DNA of 33,450 nucleotides from a virus. The DNA lies in IMG/VR virus record IMGVR_UViG_3300021963_000402, positions 1-33,450 of that record; one strand, given 5' to 3'. The first letter of the stretch is position 1, and every line of letters begins with the position of its first letter. This document shows positions 15,690 to 22,713 of the stretch, one piece after another. The notes below the pieces were generated by a model. It did not search any database. It saw only the letters and a list, made by a program, of their open reading frames with translations, and had not been told where the DNA came from. Made by a program: the position numbers and the translations under genes.

Positions 15690-17168
15690 ATGATAACATT
15701 TCCAGTTTCACTTTTGAGTCAATCAGTGGTAGCTCCCTTTACTGGACAGACCTTCACTACAGTCGGTACAACATCGTGGACTGCTCCATCTGGTGTTACA
15801 TTGATAGAATATCTTGTAGTTGGTGGAGGTGGCGGGGGCGGTAACGGATATGATGCTGGTGGAGGTGCTGGTGGTGGAGGTGGTATGGTTCTAACTGGTA
15901 CCCTCTCTGTTACCCCTGGACAATCTTACACAGTAACTGTCGGGGACGGCGGAGCAGGTGGGATTGATAGCAGGACAAATAATAACGGAACATCGGGGGG
16001 AGATTCAGTGTTTGCTTCTATAACAGCTTTAGGTGGAGGATATGGGGGAGGTAGTAGAACTAATAATCCAGGCCCAGCTGGATCTGGAGCCGGACTCGGG
16101 GGAGCATCTCAAGTGAGTAACACTACAGCTCCAACCGGTGGTAATGGAGGCGGCGGGGGAAACGCTGGTGGTGGCGGGGGTGGCGCGGGAGGAGCGGGAA
16201 CTACCAGAACAAATGCATCTACACCAGGGGTAGGCGGAGCTGGGATATCTTCTTCACTATCCGGATCGTCGGTAACATACGGTGCTGGTGGAAATGGTGG
16301 TAGCGCTAATGTTAATAATAACGATGGATCGGCAGGAACTGCAAATATAGGTAACGGGGGAGGTGGAGGAAGTGCAACAAGCAGCAACTCTGGGGGTGGC
16401 GGAAACGGAGGATCTGGAATTGTTATTATCAAATCCACTAAAGGTACCTTAACAAATCCTGGAACATCTGCACAAGATATTTTAAATTCTGGACAAACAA
16501 TATCGGGCTGGTATTACATACAAACATCCACAATGGCATCGCCTAGACAAGTTTACTGTAACATGACGGATCAGGGTGGTGGTTGGATGCTCATAAGCTA
16601 TAATCCGACGGCAAGTACTACTGGATCTTTAGGTATGCTTTATCCAAATGCTTGGGTAAATGGAGAAGGAACCCTAAATAGGCTTTCAGCAAAAACCATG
16701 GACCTTTGGTTTCATAACGGGACAAGCCAATGTACTTCCGTAATGAAAATGGCGACAAATACTACTTCTCAAGTTCCTTTATTGGCAAATATGACAATAG
16801 CAAACAAGGTTGTATACACAAATCCTAACAATTTAAATCTCACTACAGATTTGACTAACTTTGCAGCATTTGTGAATAATACACCAATGGCTGGTACATG
16901 GACAGGAGTGAAGGGACATACCTTCATGTCCACATCGTTGAGTGTAAATGCACCAGGTGATTGGATGTATAACAACGGAACTAGCATGTATTGGACAGTT
17001 TGTGGACCCTCAACTGATCTAAACTCGACAGGAAGAAGCGGAAATGCACAGGGCACTGGGTCCTGGATGAACAGAACTAGCAGTGATTATTATGGACTTA
17101 AAGATGTGGCAGCTAATACAAACTCACAGAGTCTTGGGATCAATTCAGTAGCATTTTATATCAAATAA
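15690..17168 (+). CDS. Adhesin with polyglycine domain and fibrinogen-like C-terminus
   Basis: A 492-residue probable receptor-binding protein. Residues 20-60 form a beta segment (TFTTVGTTSWTAPSGVTLIEYLVVGG) that opens a glycine-rich region (60-245) with runs of 5-8 glycines. This is a pattern known from phage polyglycine-sandwich adhesins and glycine-rich fibre tips. From about residue 255 the sequence changes to a fibrinogen-like recognition pattern: SAQDILNSGQTISGWYYIQT, PRQVYCNMTDQGGGWMLISY, and later a W-G-rich segment ending DYYGLKDV. The YCNM-D-x-GGGW motif is the hallmark of fibrinogen-related/PAN-like extracellular binding domains. It sits 3 bases after fibre 1, so it may cap a fibre. 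Fibrinogen similarity is by eye and needs a structural match. Confidence 0.8.
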   Translation: MITFPVSLLSQSVVAPFTGQTFTTVGTTSWTAPSGVTLIEYLVVGGGGGGGNGYDAGGGAGGGGGMVLTGTLSVTPGQSYTVTVGDGGAGGIDSRTNNNGTSGGDSVFASITALGGGYGGGSRTNNPGPAGSGAGLGGASQVSNTTAPTGGNGGGGGNAGGGGGGAGGAGTTRTNASTPGVGGAGISSSLSGSSVTYGAGGNGGSANVNNNDGSAGTANIGNGGGGGSATSSNSGGGGNGGSGIVIIKSTKGTLTNPGTSAQDILNSGQTISGWYYIQTSTMASPRQVYCNMTDQGGGWMLISYNPTASTTGSLGMLYPNAWVNGEGTLNRLSAKTMDLWFHNGTSQCTSVMKMATNTTSQVPLLANMTIANKVVYTNPNNLNLTTDLTNFAAFVNNTPMAGTWTGVKGHTFMSTSLSVNAPGDWMYNNGTSMYWTVCGPSTDLNSTGRSGNAQGTGSWMNRTSSDYYGLKDVAANTNSQSLGINSVAFYIK

Positions 17169-17207
17169 ATAGATGTTATCGATGTTTAAATTCGTTCTAA
17201 ATTGGCT

Positions 17208-17215
17208 GATATATA
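17208..17215 (+). promoter_or_regulatory. Putative late promoter box (GATATATA)
   Basis: GATATATAAAATAAAAA ends with the box at 17215, 17 bases before the ATG at 17233. It is in the first gap of more than 50 bases within the adhesin block and matches the copies at 10871, 19273 and 30987. Confidence 0.5.
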
Positions 17216-17232
17216 AAATAAAAAATTAATAG

Positions 17233-18462
17233 ATGGCTAATACTATGACATGGAAAGGAACATGGGTTGGAAATGGATCCAATCTAAGTGTTTTTCCTTA
17301 TATTAAAGACGATGCTGTTAAGCATGAAGGAATAGTCTATATTAGTACATCCTCTAATATTCCTATTGGATCTCCTAGTCCTGATTTAGATATGTCGAAT
17401 TGGGACATTATTGTGATAGACGGGAACTCTGGTACTTCTGGAGAATCAGGATCTTCTGGTTCTTCGGGATCTTCTGGTGAATCTGGATCTTCAGGTACTT
17501 CTGGCGAATCTGGATCTTCAGGAACTTCTGGAGAATCAGGATCTTCTGGTGAATCTGGATCTTCAGGAACTTCTGGAGAATCAGGATCTTCTGGTGAATC
17601 TGGATCTTCAGGAACTTCTGGAGAATCAGGATCTTCTGGTGAATCTGGATCTTCAGGTACTTCTGGCGAATCTGGATCTTCAGGAACTTCTGGAGAATCA
17701 GGATCTTCTGGTGAATCTGGATCTTCAGGAACTTCTGGCGAATCTGGATCTTCAGGAACTTCTGGTACTTCAGGAACAAGTTCTCTAGGCACGCCAGGAA
17801 CCTCTGGTACTTCTGGTCAAGATGGTACTTCAGGAACAAGTTCTCTAGGTACGCCAGGAACCTCGGGTACTTCTGGTCAAGATGGTACTTCAGGAACAAG
17901 TTCTCTAGGTACGCCAGGAACCTCGGGTACTTCTGGTCAAGATGGTACTTCAGGGCAATCGGGTACTTCAGGCAGTTCAGGATCAACAGGGTCCTCTGGA
18001 TCAACAGGATCTTCTGGATCTACTGGTACGTCTGGATCCTCTGGACAATCTGGTACTTCAGGCAGTTCGGGATCAACAGGATCTTCTGGATCAACAGGTA
18101 CCTCTGGATCGTCGGGAAGTAGCTGGTCCACACCATACTCTGGGCAAGTTGCAATAACACCTTATAATGGGGGTAATACAACATCTAGCACAACTATCAA
18201 TTTTGCTAACGGTAATATTCAAACATTCACGTTAAATGCAGCAACAACGTTTACGTTTTCGAACGCTCTTTCAGGCGGAACGTATGTGATTATAGTTAGA
18301 CAGAATGGTACTACCGCATATACTGTAACATTTACAGGAGCTAAATGGCCAACTGGGGTATCCCCAATAATGACACAAACCCTTAGTAGGTATGACATCT
18401 ATACTTTTGTAACACCTGATGCAAGTACCTTCTATGGAACTTATACACAAGATTACGCTTAA
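17233..18462 (+). CDS. Collagen-like tail fibre/adhesin 2
   Basis: A 409-residue fibre. Residues 1-60 form a single small domain (MTWKGTWVGNGSN...KHEGIVYISTSSNIP...MSNWDIIVID) of the same W-G-x-W/VYI/W type as the two inserted domains of fibre 1. Residues 64-296 are an almost pure collagen-like tract with Gly at every third position (GESGSSG, GTSGQDG, GSTGSSG). The last ~110 residues (STPYSGQVAITP...TFYGTYTQDYA) are homologous to the C-terminus of fibre 1, including TTFTFSN and YDIYTFV. Fibres 1 and 2 are therefore built from the same modules. Its own GATATATA box lies upstream and a LamG-like protein follows 6 bases downstream. Confidence 0.85.
   Translation: MANTMTWKGTWVGNGSNLSVFPYIKDDAVKHEGIVYISTSSNIPIGSPSPDLDMSNWDIIVIDGNSGTSGESGSSGSSGSSGESGSSGTSGESGSSGTSGESGSSGESGSSGTSGESGSSGESGSSGTSGESGSSGESGSSGTSGESGSSGTSGESGSSGESGSSGTSGESGSSGTSGTSGTSSLGTPGTSGTSGQDGTSGTSSLGTPGTSGTSGQDGTSGTSSLGTPGTSGTSGQDGTSGQSGTSGSSGSTGSSGSTGSSGSTGTSGSSGQSGTSGSSGSTGSSGSTGTSGSSGSSWSTPYSGQVAITPYNGGNTTSSTTINFANGNIQTFTLNAATTFTFSNALSGGTYVIIVRQNGTTAYTVTFTGAKWPTGVSPIMTQTLSRYDIYTFVTPDASTFYGTYTQDYA
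17521..17754 (+). repeat. 45-base tandem repeat in fibre 2
   Basis: Identical 45-base units encoding GTSGESGSSGESGSS start at 17521, 17566 and 17611. A 27-base short form (17656-17682), another full unit (17683-17727) and a short form (17728-17754) follow. Near-perfect DNA identity points to recent expansion. Confidence 0.85.
17764..17943 (+). repeat. 60-base tandem repeat (three copies) in fibre 2
   Basis: Three 60-base units (17764-17823, 17824-17883, 17884-17943) encode [20 protein letters not shown]. The second and third copies are identical; the first differs at two silent positions. The inserted SSLGTP breaks the Gly-x-y register at a regular interval. Confidence 0.9.
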
Positions 18463-18468
18463 TAAATT

Positions 18469-19254
18469 ATGTGGGTACAACCTTATTCATATTTACAATT
18501 TTTTCCACCAAATTTCAATGATCCTTATTTGGAGATTTGGTTTGACGGATCAGATGCATCAACAATTACTAAAGCAGGATCCGGAACATTAGCAAACGGA
18601 GATGATGTTTCAGCATGGAATGATAAATCGATAGGAACTGATGTGAAGCCCGCTAACTCCACTGGAGGTAAAAGACCTAAATACAATACTAACATACAAA
18701 ACACTAAATCAGCTTTATATTTTGATGGGACAAACGACCTGTTCACAGTTAATCCTATAACCAATTTACAAAGCTTGTCCGGATGCTCTCTGATTCTTGT
18801 TAGCAAATTAATCACCACATCAGATCAGATTTTTATGCAATCCTGCTCGGCTTTATCTGCTCCCGGATCTAGGAACGACACTCTGGTAAGAGTATCCTCA
18901 AGTAACTGGCAAGTGGGTATGGGTGGCGGATTGGGAAATACAACAGGAGTAACGGTCAACACATCAGCACATATACACACGCTAGTTTTTAATGGCACAT
19001 TATCAGGAAACTCCGAAAGGTTAAAATACTATCAAGACGGGTTACAAAGGACATTAAATTTTACAGCTAACGTTGGTACAACTACAAGTTCTGATAACTC
19101 GATAATCGCTATGGGGGAAAATTCAGCAAACACTGAGGATTTAAATGGATATTTATTAGAGGTGCTAATCTATACCAAAGCTATTAGTGATGCTGAAAGA
19201 AGAAGAACCCACGATTACCTCTTTTCTAAGTGGGGAATACAAAGGGCTGTATAA
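18469..19254 (+). CDS. LamG/concanavalin A-like lectin domain adhesin
   Basis: A 261-residue protein probably recognising host surface sugars. After a short N-terminal anchor (MWVQPYSYLQFFPPNFNDPY) it shows the laminin-G/ConA-like pattern common in phage tail proteins: LEIWFDGSDASTI, GDDVSAWNDKSIGTD, RPKYNTN, ALYFDGTNDLF, a central beta core, YYQDGLQRTLNFTANVGTT and NGYLLEVLIYTKAISDAERR. The last is the classic closing strand and helix of LamG_3-type domains. Length equals one domain. It follows fibre 2 by 6 bases, so it may be the fibre's tip protein, as the polyglycine/fibrinogen protein may be for fibre 1. A late-type promoter box follows its stop. Confidence 0.82.
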   Translation: MWVQPYSYLQFFPPNFNDPYLEIWFDGSDASTITKAGSGTLANGDDVSAWNDKSIGTDVKPANSTGGKRPKYNTNIQNTKSALYFDGTNDLFTVNPITNLQSLSGCSLILVSKLITTSDQIFMQSCSALSAPGSRNDTLVRVSSSNWQVGMGGGLGNTTGVTVNTSAHIHTLVFNGTLSGNSERLKYYQDGLQRTLNFTANVGTTTSSDNSIIAMGENSANTEDLNGYLLEVLIYTKAISDAERRRTHDYLFSKWGIQRAV

Positions 19255-19272
19255 GAAACCTTTGAAAAGATA

Positions 19273-19280
19273 GATATATA
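19273..19280 (+). promoter_or_regulatory. Putative late promoter box (GATATATA)
   Basis: GATATATAGAATAAAATAAA; the box ends 23 bases before the ATG at 19304 and heads the long coupled cluster 19304-26632. Confidence 0.5.
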
Positions 19281-19303
19281 GAATAAAATAAAAGTCCACA
19301 AAA

Positions 19304-21628
19304 ATGGAGAACAATAACTTTGACACTAATCTGGCTCAGATTAAAATGGAAAAAGCAAAGGCCGCTGCTAATATGTTAAATGAAAGTTGGGGAGGAGCAA
19401 GTAAAGCTTCTGCTGCTGGATCTTACGTAGATGGCGTAGCTAAAGAAATCGAGCAAGCTTCTAAGGAAGATAGCAAGGTTGCTAAACCTTCTTTTTCTCT
19501 AGGTGTTTTAGAGACTGCAATGGCACTTAGAAATACAGCTTTTGCAGAACTTTCCGAAGGTAAGATCTTAACTGACAAATATATTAATGCAGTATCAGTA
19601 AAAGGGATTTCTGAAGCTTTTCTATTGGAATCTATGATCCAAGAATTAGATAGTCTTTCTTGGGAAGTTAATGCTAAATCAGCCTTAGCAAACCTGAAGA
19701 AAACATACGAATCTAAAAGAAGAGAAATTGCGGTTGTAAAAGCAATGGAAGAAATCAATAGATCAGGAGGTAGAGATCTTTTCTCTTCTGTGGTTGAATC
19801 TATGAAAAATTGGGTTAATTCAGAAAATAAAGTTTCTGAAGCTCTAATCAAAGATTTGAAGCAATGGGCTTTCAATCCAATCGTAAGAAATTTATTTGAA
19901 AATCTAGCTGCAATCGAAGCTAAATCCCCTAATAAGTTTGAGGTTAAAGTTAACTCCAATAATTGCACAGTAAATTCAATTATAGCTCCAACATTAGTGT
20001 CTGAGAATTATTCTGTTTTTGTAACATCTAATAGATTTTTTAAATCACACAACGGAAGAATCTCTATCTTAGAAAGAGCAGAGGCTTCAAAACTTCCTAG
20101 CAAATTTTTAAGCGCTGTTATCAATCTTACAGATTCTAACGTGAAGGTAAACGAAAGTGGAGCAGATCTTTATATCGGTAAAAATAAAATTTCAGTTGTT
20201 TTAGAAAATGAAACAGAAACTAAATCAGTTTATTTAAATGGAAGAAGAATATCTCAAGATCAATTAGGATTTGTTCTTTCAATGGAATTAAGAAACACTT
20301 TCAACGGATCTGCTGATCTTGTTAAGAAAGCAGTTGGTGTTGTAGAAGCTGTTGATTATTTAGCAGAAGTTGATTTCGGTAAAAAAATAGTTTCTAACCT
20401 TTATGAAGGAGTAGAAGCAAACGTCTTCAAAATGGGTAATAAAGTTTATGTGCATAAAGTAAACCCAGCTATGAAGAAAAATGATCTTTTCGAGGGTAAC
20501 GGAAATCAAGCAGTTAATATTGTAAAAGAATTTTTAGGATTCGATCTTTCAGAATCTATGGCAGATGTTTTAGGCAAAGAAGATAGAATTTTAGCAATCA
20601 TGAGAAATGATAAAGATGCTATTAAGAAAAATTTAGAAATTGTAGAAAGCGAACTTTCAAAAATAAATACTGCAATCAAACAAAATCCTTTAATCCAAGA
20701 ATCATCTGAAATTAAGGAAGCACAAGCAATGCTTCAGAACGAGTCTAATACTCTTAAATCTAAATGGAATCAAATCACCGTTGAAATTGAAAGATTTGAA
20801 AAAGGACATAAAAAAGTATCTGTTAATGAAAATCAAGGATACGCTATCAACACTGATATTAAAGTAAAAAGAAGTGGTGAAAAGGGTAAAGTTGTTGGTG
20901 TTAATGGAAATTCTAAAACTTACACTGTAATGTTTGAAAACGGAAAAACCGGAGAATTCTTCTTCAGTGACGTAATGGATACAGACGATGAAATTTCTGA
21001 TGTTAATTTAGAAGTATCAAACGAAATTGATGCAATCGGAGAAACAAATGAAAAACAAGACATGAACCTTGCACAAGCACCTTCTAAAGGAGCTAAAGGA
21101 TCTTCAAAAAATGTTGACGATTTAAGCAAGCACAACCTAGCAACTCTACCTAAGGGAAATCCTGGTGCAGCAGCAAAAGATATCGATGATCTAAGCAAGC
21201 ACAATCTAGGATCTTTAAAATTAGGTGGCGGAAAAAAAGCTAAAGAAACAGTAGGTGTTTCTGGAGATATGAATCTAGCTAAACTTCCATTTAAGGGATC
21301 AAGAAAAGAATGGACAGGTCTTTTAAAATCTCTAGTTAAAGGACAAAATTTAGCAACAGCACCTGGTGGAAAGGCTAAGGATGGTGCTACATTTATTCAG
21401 AATTTAGATAATCATCAATTAGCTGAATCCCAAACTAACCAACACGTAGAAAAAGCACCTAAGGGAAAATCAGAAAAGCCTAAGAAATTCGTAGAAAATC
21501 TAGACGACGCTGAATTAGCAGAAGCACCAGGCAACCACAATAAGAATGGTAAAAAAGATCACGAGCCTCTAAACAGAGCAGGTCTTGCTAAAGCACCTAA
21601 AGCAAAATCCAAGACAAAAAAAAAGTAA
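19304..21628 (+). CDS. Large unknown protein with repeated NLAxAPKG motifs
   Basis: I cannot assign a family. The 774-residue product starts DTNLAQIKMEKAKAAANML. Residues 60-200 are helical; 205-400 look alpha/beta; 430-510 form a coiled coil (IEIERFEKGHKK at its end). Residues ~515-560 resemble a small KOW/Tudor-like beta barrel (DIKVKRSGEKGKVVGV, TYTVMFENGKTGEFFFSDVM). From residue ~586 a Lys-rich disordered tail carries at least seven copies of a short motif, L-A-x-A/L-P-x-G-K, usually after D/N-L-S/D-x-H-N (for example DLSKHNLATLPKGNPG). The same NLAQ begins the protein. Such a tail could bind DNA or be cut by a prohead protease. It heads the cluster with gp55-like, gp4 and portals, so a head/internal protein is likely. 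The gene ends in an A9-G run. Confidence 0.8.
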   Translation: MENNNFDTNLAQIKMEKAKAAANMLNESWGGASKASAAGSYVDGVAKEIEQASKEDSKVAKPSFSLGVLETAMALRNTAFAELSEGKILTDKYINAVSVKGISEAFLLESMIQELDSLSWEVNAKSALANLKKTYESKRREIAVVKAMEEINRSGGRDLFSSVVESMKNWVNSENKVSEALIKDLKQWAFNPIVRNLFENLAAIEAKSPNKFEVKVNSNNCTVNSIIAPTLVSENYSVFVTSNRFFKSHNGRISILERAEASKLPSKFLSAVINLTDSNVKVNESGADLYIGKNKISVVLENETETKSVYLNGRRISQDQLGFVLSMELRNTFNGSADLVKKAVGVVEAVDYLAEVDFGKKIVSNLYEGVEANVFKMGNKVYVHKVNPAMKKNDLFEGNGNQAVNIVKEFLGFDLSESMADVLGKEDRILAIMRNDKDAIKKNLEIVESELSKINTAIKQNPLIQESSEIKEAQAMLQNESNTLKSKWNQITVEIERFEKGHKKVSVNENQGYAINTDIKVKRSGEKGKVVGVNGNSKTYTVMFENGKTGEFFFSDVMDTDDEISDVNLEVSNEIDAIGETNEKQDMNLAQAPSKGAKGSSKNVDDLSKHNLATLPKGNPGAAAKDIDDLSKHNLGSLKLGGGKKAKETVGVSGDMNLAKLPFKGSRKEWTGLLKSLVKGQNLATAPGGKAKDGATFIQNLDNHQLAESQTNQHVEKAPKGKSEKPKKFVENLDDAELAEAPGNHNKNGKKDHEPLNRAGLAKAPKAKSKTKKK
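21059..21616 (+). repeat. Degenerate repeat of NLAxAPKG motifs
   Basis: In the encoded tail, the cores NLAQAPSKG, NLATLPKGN, NLGSLKLGG, NLAKLPFKG, NLATAPGGK, QLAES, EKAPKGK, ELAEAPGN and GLAKAPKAK follow at 12-30 residue intervals. The DNA is not identical between copies, so this is an old, selected peptide repeat rather than a recent expansion. Confidence 0.7.
21616..21625 (+). promoter_or_regulatory. Slippery A9-G run (candidate -1 frameshift or transcriptional slippage site)
   Basis: Nine As and a G directly before the stop of the 774-codon gene (aca aaa aaa aag taa). A AAA AAG is the canonical -1 heptamer, and runs of nine As are also known to cause RNA polymerase slippage (Thermus dnaX). 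A -1 move joins the upstream gene to the open frame 21625-21870, which has no ATG, GTG or TTG. Confidence 0.6.
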
Positions 21629-21870
21629 AAACAATACTAGAAAACAATAACGAAGAGTTCGTTCCTGATGAAACAGGTAACGAACTCTTACTTTTTAGTG
21701 AGGATCTGCACAAAACAATAGGAAAACTAAAAGAATTAGAAACAAGTAGCGAATCCAACAGTAAAATAGGTTTAAAGGTTATACAAGATTCTATTGATAG
21801 ACTTGCACAACTAGAGGAAGACATTCAAAAACAAATTGAAGCCCTCCAAAATAACTTCACCGAAAACTAA
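21625..21870 (+). CDS. 81-codon extension, reached by -1 shift from the 774-residue gene
   Basis: This frame has no ATG, GTG or TTG. In the same frame a stop (TAA 21598-21600) lies just upstream. Yet it looks coding: after VKTILENNNEEFVPDETGNE it continues with LLLFSEDLHKTIGKLKELE, DSIDRLAQLEEDIQKQIEA and ends QNNFTEN, a helical coiled-coil-like peptide. Its stop TAA overlaps the ATG of the gp55-like gene (TAATG), the same coupling as the following genes. The simplest reading is a C-terminal extension of the upstream protein, giving 855 residues, made by slippage on A9-G. Alternatives are a one-base assembly error in the A-run (then one 855-residue gene), or an unusual start such as ATA. A strong hairpin lies inside it. 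Function is unknown. Confidence 0.65.
   Translation, partial: VKTILENNNEEFVPDETGNELLLFSEDLHKTIGKLKELETSSESNSKIGLKVIQDSIDRLAQLEEDIQKQIEALQNNFTEN
21653..21689 (+). other. Strong RNA hairpin 27 bases after the slippery site
   Basis: AAGAGTTCGTT (21653-21663) pairs perfectly with AACGAACTCTT (21679-21689). The inner CCTG (21664-21667) pairs with CAGG (21674-21677) around a 6-base loop, with one bulged T at 21678. It totals 15 base pairs. ACTTTTTAG follows, so it could act as an attenuator or terminator; as a frameshift stimulator the 27-base spacer is longer than the usual 5-9. Confidence 0.75.
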
Positions 21871-22226
21871 TGGAATATGTAAAAAACAAAGATTTAAAAA
21901 GAGCTCTGCTTGAATCTAAAGACAAAGGGAGATTAACCCCTGAAACAGTTAAAATGTTTACCCTTATTGTTAATGGTCTTTCTAAGACAAAATCCTATAG
22001 AGATATAGAGGACAAAGAAGATTGCATAGCTTTCGGTTTAGAAGATTTGATTAAGTACTGGGACAGATTCGATCCAGCTAAGTCTGATAACCCATTTGCT
22101 TTTATTTCTCAGATTGCCAAAAATGGAATGCAAAAGGGATGGAAAAAAATTCACTCCACTAGATCCATTAAAACAATACCATTTTCTAGGATAACCAAAG
22201 AAGATAATCAAAATTATAATGTCTAA
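21870..22226 (+). CDS. Late-transcription sigma-like factor, gp55-like
   Basis: Likely redirects RNA polymerase to late promoters, as T4 gp55 does. The 118-residue product contains a sigma region 2-type block: DKEDCIAFGLEDLIKYWDRF (48-67) and RFDPAKSDNPFAFISQI (66-82), then NGMQKGWKKIH. The FDP-x-KS-x-NPFAFxxQI sequence closely follows the pattern of gp55 family members. There is no region 4 helix-turn-helix, as in T4 gp55; length is shorter than gp55 (about 185). The C-terminal end (SRITKEDNQNYNV) is short, and I see no clear clamp-binding tail. It overlaps the upstream frame (TAATG) and the gp4 gene (8 bases). The likely target is the GATATATA box found before virion genes. Confidence 0.75.
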   Translation: MEYVKNKDLKRALLESKDKGRLTPETVKMFTLIVNGLSKTKSYRDIEDKEDCIAFGLEDLIKYWDRFDPAKSDNPFAFISQIAKNGMQKGWKKIHSTRSIKTIPFSRITKEDNQNYNV

Positions 22227-22713
22227 GGTTAACATTAAATCAGTAAGACCTAGTGGTAGATTTAAATCAGGAAAATTCGTACCAAGAAATCCTGAGAAAT
22301 ATATTGGCGATATTCATAATATAATTTACAGATCTTCTTGGGAAGGAAGATTTTGTCAATATTGTGATCAAAATCCCAATATACTAAAATGGTCATCTGA
22401 ACCAGTTGGTATTGAATATTGGAGTCCGATCGATAAAAAGACCCACACATACCATCCAGATTATTATATAAAGGTTAGAAAAACTGACGGCGGCGAAGAA
22501 GGCTGGTTAATAGAAATCAAACCTTCCAGCCAATATCAATTAGAAAAAAAGCCCGTTATAGAAGGAAATATGACGGAAAAGAAAATCAGAAGTTACAATC
22601 AGCAAATGGAAACATGGATTGTTAACAGAGCAAAGTTTGATGCAGCAACTAGATTTGCTAAACATAATGGATATAGATTCGGAGCAGTCGATGAAAATTT
22701 TATTTTTAGATAA
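22219..22713 (+). CDS. Head completion nuclease, gp4-like
   Basis: Completes DNA-filled heads; the family has a TnsA-like restriction-endonuclease fold that may trim DNA ends. The 164-residue product shows the family pattern in order: FVPRNPEKYIGDIHNIIYRSSWEGRF (residues 20-45), KWSSEPVGIEYWSPIDKKTH (57-76), YHPDYYI (78-84, catalytic Asp81) and WLIEIKPSSQ (96-105, E99 and K101), followed by NRAKFDAATRFAKHNGYRFG. T4 gp4 is about 150 residues. The ATG overlaps the gp55-like stop (8 bases), and the stop overlaps the next ATG (TAATG). Position just before portal genes fits head assembly. Confidence 0.9.
   Translation: MSKVNIKSVRPSGRFKSGKFVPRNPEKYIGDIHNIIYRSSWEGRFCQYCDQNPNILKWSSEPVGIEYWSPIDKKTHTYHPDYYIKVRKTDGGEEGWLIEIKPSSQYQLEKKPVIEGNMTEKKIRSYNQQMETWIVNRAKFDAATRFAKHNGYRFGAVDENFIFR

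Noticed and set aside
17424-18120. CRISPR array
   Set aside because: The repeats are contiguous, in frame, and encode Gly-x-y triplets; there are no unique spacers between repeats.
17337-18131. Long minus-strand and alternate-frame open frames across the collagen-like tracts (also at 14269-14706, 15049-15381, 31772-32292 and 32564-33057)
   Set aside because: They are products of the 9-base Gly-Ser/Thr repeats, which lack stops in several frames. Their peptides are simple repeats, with no independent coding signs.
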